NCBI GenBank assembly: GCA_023411445.1
Contig: JAEYOT010000852.1
Span: forward strand, 1-6,712
Reading direction: 5' to 3'
Origin: Pseudomonadota bacterium
GTDB lineage: Bacteria; Myxococcota_A; Polyangia; Polyangiales; Polyangiaceae
Length of the DNA stretch: 6,712 nucleotides
Under the pieces are notes generated by a model, which saw only the letters and a list, made by a program, of their open reading frames with translations, was not told where the DNA came from and did no database searches. Both the position numbers and the translations under genes were made by a program. Positions 1 through 5,282 of this stretch are shown in pieces (the first letter of the stretch is position 1; every line of letters starts with the position of its first letter).

Positions 1-339
1 CGGGGCGCCTCCACCGACCCCGGCCGCGACCCGCTCGCCGAGCTCCAGCTCACCGCGCGCGCCTTCTCGGGGATGACGCGCTCCCTGCTCCAAACGCTGC
101 CCGAGAGCTGCCCGCTCGGGTTGATGCTCGAAGGCGGCTACGACCTGACCGCGCTCCGCGATTCCAGCGCCGAGGTGGCGCGCGCGCTGTTCGGGCAGCG
201 GCCGGAAGCGCCGGAGGCGCGCGCGGAGCGCGGCCCGGTCAGCGACGGCCCTGCGAGAAGCCTAAGCGCTGCGCGGGAAGAAGAGGACGTGCTGCGGCAG
301 GTACTGCAGACCCAGCAGCAGTACTGGCGCTTTGGTTGA
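1..339 (+). CDS. Histone deacetylase / acetoin-utilisation (AcuC/AphA) family hydrolase, C-terminal part
   Basis: This is the C-terminal 112 residues of a zinc-dependent deacetylase-fold protein. The gene begins upstream of the window, and the frame is open from base 1 to the TGA at 337-339. Family members remove acetyl groups from lysine, polyamine or similar amides. Visible marks are the DPLAELQLT segment (from codon 28-30), the amphipathic helix region AFSGMTRSLL, and the LEGGYDL motif whose Tyr (codon 139-141) corresponds to the catalytic Tyr of HDACs. A helix (SSAEVARALFG) follows, and the tail ends QQQYWRFG, a common kind of C-terminus in bacterial members. The region that normally carries a zinc-ligand Asp (GADT or GFDA before DPL) reads GASTDPGRDPL here, so that ligand is either Ser or displaced by one residue. 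The substrate cannot be told from this piece. The family call is firm and the exact function is open. Confidence 0.88.
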   Translation, partial: RGASTDPGRDPLAELQLTARAFSGMTRSLLQTLPESCPLGLMLEGGYDLTALRDSSAEVARALFGQRPEAPEARAERGPVSDGPARSLSAAREEEDVLRQVLQTQQQYWRFG

Positions 340-558
340 TCCAGTTCTGCTGGAAGCAAGTGCCCGCGTCGCGAACCGTTCGTTTGCGAGCAGCTTTCTC
401 TTGGGACGAGCCGCCCGCTTGTGCTACTAGCCCCCCGCTCTCGGTCGCCACTGCGGGAAGTTTCGACTCTCCTGCAGATCTTCAAGGGCGGCGCCCGAGG
501 CTCGACTAAAGGACGAAAGCAGAACGATTTCGGTTACGAGCAGTAACAAACCCGTCAT
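340..558. other. Intergenic spacer between deacetylase gene and tRNA-His
   Basis: This 219-bp spacer holds no convincing gene. Bases 369-389 can form a 7-bp stem (TCGCGAA with TTTGCGA, one G-T pair) around a 7-nt loop, just downstream of the deacetylase stop. It lacks a clean T-run, so it is only a weak terminator candidate. The tRNA promoter should lie in the AT-richer stretch around 510-550, but I could not pick a convincing -35/-10 pair. Confidence 0.5.
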
Positions 559-634
559 GGTGGGTGTAGCTCAGTGGTAGAGCACTGGATTGTGGCTCCG
601 GTTGTCGCGGGTTCGATCCCCGTCACTCACCCCA
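559..634 (+). tRNA. tRNA-His (anticodon GTG)
   Basis: A complete cloverleaf can be built by hand. The acceptor stem is GTGGGTG (560-566) with CACTCAC (624-630), including one G-T pair. The D stem is GCTC/GAGC (569-572 with 580-583). The anticodon stem is CTGGA/TCCGG (585-589 with 597-601), and loop TTGTGGC places anticodon GTG at 592-594. The T arm has loop TTCGATC (612-618). Base 559 is the extra G-1 and base 631 is C73, the pair that is the histidine identity signature read by HisRS. CCA is encoded at 632-634. The next gene starts only 41 bp downstream and I see no terminator between them. Confidence 0.97.
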
Positions 635-663
635 TAACTCCGCAGCAAGAGCGGGAACGTAGA

Positions 664-674
664 GGAGAGTCTCC
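664..674 (+). promoter_or_regulatory. Ribosome binding site within a small palindrome
   Basis: The purine-rich AGAGGAGAG (661-669) is a good Shine-Dalgarno sequence, and it supports the ATG at 676. The bases GGAGAGTCTCC (664-674) form a perfect palindrome around a central G, so the GGAG core could pair with CTCC directly before the start codon. The hairpin has 4 bp and a 3-nt loop and is weak on its own. Confidence 0.6.
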
Positions 675-675
675 G

Positions 676-1260
676 ATGCATGTGTCGTCGCGATGGTGTG
701 TCACGGCCCTACTCGCTCTCGGAGCGCTTGGCTGTAGCGATCCCGTGGCACCTCCCGCCCAAGGCGCTTTCGTCGCGTCGGTCAGGACTCCGTCGCCCCG
801 CCCTGACGGGACGATGTGCGCCGGCCTCCCGTTCACGTACGACGTGCCAGCCGTCATCGAGCGCAACCCCGTGGAGCAGCTCGACCAGGACACCTACAAG
901 CACAAGGCCGTCGACGGGGAGAACGGCGCCGCGGTGTCGTGCTCCGTCAAGGGCGGGTCCACCTTTACCTTCTCCGGGGATATCAGCGCCGGCGTGAAAG
1001 CGCTGCGCATCGAGGGCTCACTCGGGGCCGACCTCAAAGGCACTGCCCGCGTGACGGTCGTCAACGCGCAGCTTCTGTCCAGCCCGCTCGCTTCGCCTGA
1101 AGCCAACTGCGTCGTGAACGCCGCAAAGGGCGACGGCAACAACTTCCAGGTCAAGGCCGGCCACATCTGGGCCTCCTTCGATTGCCCGTTGGTCAGCGCG
1201 CCGCCCTCGGAGGTTTGCAGCGCCAAGGGTTTCTTCGTCCTCGAGAACTGCGAGCAGTAG
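676..1260 (+). CDS. Putative Cys-rich secreted lipoprotein, unknown function
   Basis: A 194-aa protein. The start at 676 is chosen because a strong Shine-Dalgarno (661-669) sits just upstream and the protein then opens with a signal peptide; the same frame extends up into the tRNA gene, which cannot be coding. Residues 1-19 (MHVSSRW, then a hydrophobic stretch) end in ALGALGC, a lipobox-like site. Cys20 is the likely lipidated residue, although -3 is Ala and -2 is Leu instead of the usual Leu-Ala/Ser. The next residues SDP do not give a clear Lol-avoidance signal, so the outer membrane is likely. The mature part has six Cys (48, 89, 145, 170, 181, 192), enough for three disulfides, in a Gly/Val-rich, probably beta-rich body, e.g. 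GSTFTFSGDIS around 94-104. The C-terminus is FFVLENCEQ. I recognise no enzymatic motif. It resembles small Cys-containing lipoproteins frequent in myxobacteria, which is recall and not a search result. It is probably expressed from a transcript passing through tRNA-His. Confidence 0.8.
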   Translation: MHVSSRWCVTALLALGALGCSDPVAPPAQGAFVASVRTPSPRPDGTMCAGLPFTYDVPAVIERNPVEQLDQDTYKHKAVDGENGAAVSCSVKGGSTFTFSGDISAGVKALRIEGSLGADLKGTARVTVVNAQLLSSPLASPEANCVVNAAKGDGNNFQVKAGHIWASFDCPLVSAPPSEVCSAKGFFVLENCEQ

Positions 1261-1271
1261 TCCGCGCTTCG

Positions 1272-1313
1272 CGAGCTTCGCGCGATACACCATCGAGCTT
1301 CGCGCGATACACC
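1272..1313. repeat. Two 20-bp direct repeats, each with an 8-bp palindrome
   Basis: The sequence CGAGCTTCGCGCGATACACC occurs identically at 1272-1291 and 1294-1313, separated by AT, giving a 22-bp period (about two helical turns). Each copy contains the perfect palindrome TCGCGCGA (1278-1285 and 1300-1307). It lies in the convergent spacer between the lipoprotein and phosphatase genes, 11 bp after the lipoprotein stop. Confidence 0.9.
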
Positions 1314-1324
1314 GAGGAAGCGTC

Positions 1325-1338
1325 GCGCGTTCTCGCGC
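1325..1338. terminator. Candidate hairpin in convergent intergenic region
   Basis: GCGCG-TTCT-CGCGC forms a 5-bp all-GC stem with a 4-nt loop between two convergent genes, so it could serve either strand. No T-run follows on either side. A second 5-bp stem, GGCGC with GCGCC, is at 1356-1372. Location is the main argument. Confidence 0.3.
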
Positions 1339-1379
1339 TGGTGTTGGTGCGCGTAGGCGCCCGGAGCGCGCCGCGGCCG

Positions 1380-2279
1380 CTACTCCTTGGGCTTCGTCTC
1401 GCCGGCAGGCGGCGTGTCCGCGTGGGCGTCCGGCAGCGTGCCGGTGGGGCCGCGCATGCGCGAGGTCAGCGGCGTGGGCAGCGTATCCGACAGGCTGACC
1501 TTCTCGCCGCCTGGCTCGTCCTCGATCTTGACCAGCACCGCCGTGATGTTGTCCTCGCCGCCGTGCTCGTTGGCGAGCGCGATCAGCTTGCGACAAGCCT
1601 CCTCGATGTTCGGCGAGCCCGAGACGATCTCCAAGATCTCCTGATCCTCGATCATGCCGCTGAGACCGTCCGAGCAGAGCACGTAGCAGTCCCCGGGGGA
1701 CGCGTCGTCTCCCTGCAGATCCACGCTCACGTGCTCCTGCATGCCGAGCGCGCGCGTGATCACGTTCTTCGGTAGCTCGCTCTTCTGCTCTTCAGTGAGC
1801 TCGGGCATCGCCAGCAGGTAGTCGTTCACGAGCGAGTGATCCCGCGTCATCTGCCGGATCTCGTTGCCGCGCACGCGGTAGGCACGGCTATCGCCCACGT
1901 GCCCGATGTACATCTTGCCCTTCTTGCCGTTGAACAGCGCACCGACGACGGTGGTGCCCATGCCGTGACACTCGCGCGAGCGAGAGCTGCGCTCCACGAT
2001 CTGGCGATTGGCGATCTTGATACCGGTGAGCAGCCGGTTCTCCTCCTCCGACATGCGGGAGTCGAAGTGGAAGGGCCACGTGAAGTCTTCCGCGGCGGTG
2101 GCGCGGAAGAAGTCCACGATCGCTTCCGTGGCTAGCTTGCTCGCGACATCGCCCGCGCGATGACCGCCCATTCCGTCAGCAACGATGTAAAGCTCGTGGT
2201 CCTGAAGGATCGCAAAGCTGTCTTCGTTGTGATCCCGCTGGAGTCCTACGTCAGTGAGTCCGGCCGCGACAGCGCGCAT
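1380..2279 (-). CDS. PP2C-family Ser/Thr protein phosphatase (Stp/PrpC type)
   Basis: A 299-aa metal-dependent protein phosphatase that removes phosphate from Ser/Thr residues, typically reversing Hanks-type kinases. The catalytic domain covers about residues 1-253. Motifs in order are TDVGLQRDHNED (9-20), VADGMGGHRAGDVAS (33-47; Asp35 and Gly36 should bind the metal pair), GMGTTVVGAL (106-115), HVGDSRAYR (127-135), TRDHSLV (145-151), LCSDGLSGMI (201-210; Asp204 metal ligand) and GGEDNITAVLV (240-250; Asp243 metal ligand). All expected metal-binding Asp are present, so it should be active. No membrane segment is seen, so it is cytoplasmic. Residues 254-299 form a Pro/Thr/Glu-rich, probably disordered tail. 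The ATG at 2277-2279 is preceded on the minus strand by GAGGG three bases upstream. It lies downstream of frr and the Ser/Thr kinase on the same strand, and that kinase is the natural candidate partner. Confidence 0.97.
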   Translation of the reverse strand: MRAVAAGLTDVGLQRDHNEDSFAILQDHELYIVADGMGGHRAGDVASKLATEAIVDFFRATAAEDFTWPFHFDSRMSEEENRLLTGIKIANRQIVERSSRSRECHGMGTTVVGALFNGKKGKMYIGHVGDSRAYRVRGNEIRQMTRDHSLVNDYLLAMPELTEEQKSELPKNVITRALGMQEHVSVDLQGDDASPGDCYVLCSDGLSGMIEDQEILEIVSGSPNIEEACRKLIALANEHGGEDNITAVLVKIEDEPGGEKVSLSDTLPTPLTSRMRGPTGTLPDAHADTPPAGETKPKE

Positions 2280-2492
2280 TTGCCCTCGAAAACAGCTAGT
2301 GCATCACGGTTTCACGGGCCATTACCTGTGTCAAGCCTCGGCCCCGCTGGCCGGCTGGCTTCGCTACGCTTCTCCTAGCCGCTGATGGCCACTAGGCGTC
2401 GCGTGGCGGCGTCGCGTGGCGGCGGCCCATGCGCCGGCCCCACGTCCGCCCTGCCCGTCCGTGCCCGTGAGCCGGTCGGCGCAGGCCCTGGC
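2280..2492. other. Spacer between frr and the PP2C gene
   Basis: This 213-bp region separates two co-directional minus-strand genes. It contains a perfect TTGACA hexamer on the minus strand (2334 down to 2329), about 50 bp before the phosphatase start. No acceptable -10 stands at 16-18 bp (the 17-bp position reads AACCGT), so a separate phosphatase promoter is possible but unproven. CCTAG (2374-2378) and CTAGG (2392-2396) are inverted arms that could form a weak imperfect hairpin after frr. Confidence 0.4.
2395..2420. repeat. 13-bp tandem duplication
   Basis: The unit GGCGTCGCGTGGC occurs twice head-to-tail (2395-2407 and 2408-2420) in the spacer downstream of frr. It is followed by further GGC-rich sequence. 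It looks like slippage or a small duplication. Confidence 0.85.
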
Positions 2493-3050
2493 TCAGATCG
2501 CCAGGATTTCCTTCTCTTTGGCGGCGATGATCTGGTCGATGCTTTGGCCCGCTTCGGACACGAGCTCCTCCGCCTTCTTCTTGGCGCGCTCCACGTCATC
2601 CTCGCTGGCGCCGCCGCTATCCTTCAGGTCGTTCAGCATGTCGAGCGCCTCGTGCCGCGCCTTGCGCACGGCGACCTTGCACTCCTCGCCGCTCTTCTTG
2701 GCGACCTTCACCAGGTCCTTACGGCGCTGCTCGCTGAGGGCCGGGACCGGGATGCGGATCAAGTCACCGTCCACCTGGGGGTTCAGGCCGAGATCGCTCT
2801 CGCGGATCGCCTTTTCTACGGCGGTAACGACCGATTTATCCCACGGCTTGACCGTGAGCATGCGCGGCTCGGGCACGCCGACGCTAGCCATCTGAGCGAT
2901 CGGGGTCTGCTGGCCGTAGTAGTCCACACGCAACATGTCGAGCATGGCGGGATGGGCACGGCCGGTTCGCAGCTTGGAGAGCTCGCGACGCAGCGCCTCC
3001 TTGGCCTTTTCACTCGACGCCTTCAGCTCGCTCAGGATGTCGTCAATCAT
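2493..3050 (-). CDS. frr: Ribosome recycling factor
   Basis: A 185-aa protein, the standard RRF length. With EF-G it splits the post-termination 70S ribosome and frees mRNA and tRNA. Hallmarks are the N-terminal helix followed by LRTGRAHPAMLD (27-38), VDYYGQQTPIAQMASV (42-57), VKPWDKS (67-73), the AIRESDLGLNPQVDGDLIRI segment (81-100), IPVPALSEQRRKDLVK (100-115) and AVRKARHEA (127-135; Arg132 matches the conserved helix position). The C-terminal helix runs to the end. Domain I (three-helix bundle, both termini) and domain II (about 31-105) are complete. The ATG at 3048-3050 is preceded on the minus strand by AGAGG five bases upstream. The upstream neighbour is a protein kinase and not pyrH, which often precedes frr. 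As an essential gene it probably has its own promoter, and a candidate lies in the 60-bp gap. Confidence 0.98.
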   Translation of the reverse strand: MIDDILSELKASSEKAKEALRRELSKLRTGRAHPAMLDMLRVDYYGQQTPIAQMASVGVPEPRMLTVKPWDKSVVTAVEKAIRESDLGLNPQVDGDLIRIPVPALSEQRRKDLVKVAKKSGEECKVAVRKARHEALDMLNDLKDSGGASEDDVERAKKKAEELVSEAGQSIDQIIAAKEKEILAI

Positions 3051-3071
3051 CGGAACCTCTGCGGGGCAGTT

Positions 3072-3100
3072 CCTATAACACCGCTTCGCCGTAGTATCAC
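3072..3100 (-). promoter_or_regulatory. Candidate promoter for frr
   Basis: On the minus strand, GTGATA (3100-3095, 4/6 match to TTGACA) is followed after 17 bp by TATAGG (3077-3072, 4/6 match to TATAAT), with a TG one base before it as in extended -10 promoters. It would start transcription near 3065, leaving a short leader that still contains the AGAGG ribosome site. This is judged by eye only. Confidence 0.3.
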
Positions 3101-3110
3101 GACCGCGTGC

Positions 3111-4388
3111 TCATTGTTGCGGCGGGCGCGCGCTGGGGCGGGGAGCAGGCGCTTTGAGCTTGCGGGTCGGCCGGGGCACTGCCGGCTGGGCGGCTGACGC
3201 GCTGGCAGCCGCCGCTTTCTGCGACGCCAGGAAGGCCTGCTCGGCCTCCTCGAGCTTGCGCGCGTTGGCAGCCTCGACTGACGCAGCGGCCTGCGCGATG
3301 CTCTGGCGGATCAGCTCGTCCGCCTCGCGCGTCCGCTTCATCACGTAGAAGCCGAGCGCTCCCAGCATGAGCGAGGCTCCGACCAAAATGCCGGCCAGCA
3401 TGCGGCCACGGCTGGAGACGGGAGGCTCCTGCTCCAAATCCAGCAGCGCCATGCTGGGTTGCAGCGGCCTAAACTCGTAGACGACGTTCTCGCGCTCCGC
3501 GCGGCTCCACTCCTCCAGCCGCAACAACGCGTCGGCCGCCTCGGCCGCGCTGCGAAAGCGCGAAGACACGTCGCGCGAGCAGCACTTGGCGAACCAAGCG
3601 TCGAACGCTCGTGGCAATGACGGGTCGAGCTTGGACGGCACGGGTAGCGGCGCCGCGCACACCTTGAGCACCACGTCACCGATCGCCTCCCCTTCGAAGG
3701 GCACGCGCCCGCAGCTGGCCGAGAACGCACACGCCCCCAGTGACCAGATATCCGAAGCGGCGCTGACCGGCGCCGAGGCGGTCAGCGCCTCGGGGCTCAT
3801 GTAATGCGGAGTGCCCAGCACCATGCCGGCCTGCGTCGCCGACGCGCCGGTCTCCGCTTCGTCTTGCACGAGCTTGGCGATGCCGAAGTCCACCAGCTTG
3901 ACGGAGTAGCCGAGCTTGCTGCCCTCGGTGTCCTTCGCCAAAAAGATGTTGTCCGGCTTGAGGTCGCGGTGCACGACGTGAGCTTGGTGCGCCGCCGAGA
4001 GGGCGCGCGCGCTCTGCGCCACGATCTGCACCACCTCCGAGAAGGGCAACTTGCCACGGCGGCGGATCGCCCGCTCCAGCGATTCCCCCTCGAGGTACTC
4101 CATGACGATGTAGGGCTGGCCTTCTTCGCTGACGCCATGGTCGTACACGGCAACGGCGTGCCTGCTCTTGATGCGCGCGGCGGCCTTGGCCTCGTTGTCG
4201 AAGCGACGCCGAGCCTCCACGCTGTCAAGCAGCTTGGGGTGGACGAGCTTGACCGCGACGAGCTGGCCCAGCGTGACGTGCCGCCCCGCCCAGACGGAGC
4301 CCATGCCGCCCTGCCCCAACAGGCGCTCGACGCGATACTTGCCGGCGACCACGGTGCCAGTCAGGTCGGGGAGCGGGGACTCGGTCAT
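3111..4388 (-). CDS. Hanks-type Ser/Thr protein kinase with one transmembrane segment
   Basis: A 425-aa protein that phosphorylates Ser/Thr of target proteins. The kinase domain spans about residues 18-292. It has the glycine loop LGQGGMGSVW (24-33), ATP-binding Lys47 in VAVKLV, helix-C Glu66, hinge VMEYLEGESL (95-104), catalytic loop HRDLKPDN (140-147; Asp142 and Asn147), DFG 167-169, GTPHYMSPE (192-200), SDIWSLG (212-218) and subdomain XI Arg277. All key residues are present, so activity is expected. A juxtamembrane linker leads to one hydrophobic helix (about 331-349), then an Ala/Glu/Gln-rich probable coiled coil (353-395) and a Pro/Lys/Arg-rich tail (398-425). There are no PASTA repeats or other recognisable sensor. 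The kinase side should be cytoplasmic. The ATG at 4386-4388 has no clear Shine-Dalgarno. The gene is divergent from the EEP hydrolase and co-directional with frr (60-bp gap) and the PP2C phosphatase. Confidence 0.96.
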   Translation of the reverse strand: MTESPLPDLTGTVVAGKYRVERLLGQGGMGSVWAGRHVTLGQLVAVKLVHPKLLDSVEARRRFDNEAKAAARIKSRHAVAVYDHGVSEEGQPYIVMEYLEGESLERAIRRRGKLPFSEVVQIVAQSARALSAAHQAHVVHRDLKPDNIFLAKDTEGSKLGYSVKLVDFGIAKLVQDEAETGASATQAGMVLGTPHYMSPEALTASAPVSAASDIWSLGACAFSASCGRVPFEGEAIGDVVLKVCAAPLPVPSKLDPSLPRAFDAWFAKCCSRDVSSRFRSAAEAADALLRLEEWSRAERENVVYEFRPLQPSMALLDLEQEPPVSSRGRMLAGILVGASLMLGALGFYVMKRTREADELIRQSIAQAAASVEAANARKLEEAEQAFLASQKAAAASASAAQPAVPRPTRKLKAPAPRPSARPPQQ

Positions 4389-4474
4389 CTCGGAGTTGGG
4401 GGACAGGAAGCATAGCTCAGCGCCCGGCTGCTCGGTACGCCTGGCTCGGAGTTCGCTATGATGGGGAGCTTGCC
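4389..4474. promoter_or_regulatory. Divergent intergenic region, kinase and EEP hydrolase
   Basis: This 86-bp gap must hold starts for both directions. On the minus strand TATGCT (4414-4409) is a -10-like hexamer 21 bp from the kinase ATG, but no good -35 stands 17 bp before it. A 9-bp word CTCGGAGTT is present near both ends (about 4389 and 4445). The plus-strand ribosome site GGGGAG (4463-4468) serves the hydrolase. Confidence 0.35.
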
Positions 4475-5224
4475 ATGCGCATTCGCGTCGTGACCTGGAA
4501 CATCCATAAGGGCATCGGCGGGGTGGATCGCCGCTACCGGCTGGAGCGAACCATCGATGTCTTGGCTTCGCTGAAGCCGGACGTAGCGCTACTTCAGGAA
4601 GTGACTCAGGGCATGCCGCGCTGCGCGATGGACGACCAGCTGGAAGAGCTGTCCGAGGCGCTCGACATGAAGCACGTCGCGTTCGGCGACGAGCACCGCT
4701 TCCGCGTGGGCGGCTATGGCAACGCCATCCTGAGCCGCTTCCCCGTCACGGACTCCTCGCGCATCGACTTGACGATCGGCAAACGCAAGCGCCGTGGTCT
4801 GGTGCAGACGCGCGTGCACGCCAAGCTCGAGGGAGGGCACACGCGCAGCCTGGTGGTGTTCAACCTGCACCTAGGGCTCTCCGGCGCCGAGCGCGCGACT
4901 CAGCTCGAGCGCTTCTTGGCTTGCCAGCCCTTCGCCCACCTCCAGCGCGACACGCCGCTGATCGTGGGGGGTGATTTCAATGACGTGTGGGCGACCCTCG
5001 GCAAGCGCTTCTTGGAGCCGGTGGGGCTGAGCCGCGCCGGCAAGGTCACGGCCACGTTTCCTGCTGCGCTGCCGCTGCGACCGCTGGACGGCCTCTGGTA
5101 CCGCGGCGCGCTCAGCTTGGTCTCCGCTCACCCGGTGCGCAACCAGGCCACCCAAGCCGCCAGCGATCACCTGCCGATCGTGGCTGACGTGGAGCTGCTG
5201 CCGCAGCCACTCGAGCCTGCCTGA
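4475..5224 (+). CDS. Endonuclease/exonuclease/phosphatase (EEP) superfamily hydrolase
   Basis: A 249-aa protein with the fold shared by exonuclease III/DNase I, inositol-phosphatase and sphingomyelinase-type metal-dependent phosphodiesterases. Motifs in order are [11 protein letters not shown] (6-16; Asn9), PDVALLQEV (35-43; Glu42 metal ligand), [10 protein letters not shown] (81-90), [16 protein letters not shown] (129-144; His132), VGGDFND (164-170; Asp167 and Asn169) and the terminal [10 protein letters not shown] (230-239; Asp231 and His232). The active site is complete. There is no signal peptide or membrane segment, so it is presumably cytoplasmic. The NIHKG opening is like that of YbhP-type proteins in enterobacteria, whose substrate I cannot state; the sequence does not distinguish DNA, phospholipid or another phosphodiester. 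The ATG at 4475 follows GGGGAG (4463-4468) at good spacing. It is divergent from the kinase, and pgi follows after 58 bp on the same strand, so co-transcription is plausible. Confidence 0.93.
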   Translation: MRIRVVTWNIHKGIGGVDRRYRLERTIDVLASLKPDVALLQEVTQGMPRCAMDDQLEELSEALDMKHVAFGDEHRFRVGGYGNAILSRFPVTDSSRIDLTIGKRKRRGLVQTRVHAKLEGGHTRSLVVFNLHLGLSGAERATQLERFLACQPFAHLQRDTPLIVGGDFNDVWATLGKRFLEPVGLSRAGKVTATFPAALPLRPLDGLWYRGALSLVSAHPVRNQATQAASDHLPIVADVELLPQPLEPA

Positions 5225-5282
5225 CGCGCGGGGCTATCGCTCGCGGCCCAGTCGTGGCAAACGCCGGGCGAAAGGATCGAGC

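Noticed and set aside
369..389. Intrinsic terminator after the deacetylase gene
   Set aside because: The 7-bp stem includes a G-T pair and the following bases are not a T-run. It is kept only as a remark in the spacer entry.
574..675. N-terminal extension of the lipoprotein frame into the tRNA
   Set aside because: The upstream start lies inside the tRNA-His gene, while a strong ribosome site and a signal peptide support the ATG at 676.
1018..1596. 192-codon minus-strand frame spanning the lipoprotein 3' end and phosphatase 3' end
   Set aside because: It overlaps two well-supported genes and crosses the repeat region. Its Arg/Ala/Gly-rich sequence has no domain.
2306..2334. Promoter for the phosphatase gene built on TTGACA (minus strand, 2334-2329)
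   Set aside because: The -35 is perfect but all hexamers at 16-18 bp spacing are poor -10 matches (AAACCG, AACCGT, ACCGTG). It is noted in the spacer entry but not called.
2385..3197. 270-codon plus-strand open frame across frr
   Set aside because: Antisense shadow of frr and of the kinase 3' end. It has no recognisable motif and composition typical of a GC-rich complement.
4457..4462. TATGAT as a -10 box for the EEP gene
   Set aside because: It ends 12 bp before the ATG, so transcription would start at or after the GGGGAG ribosome site, and no -35 stands 17 bp upstream.
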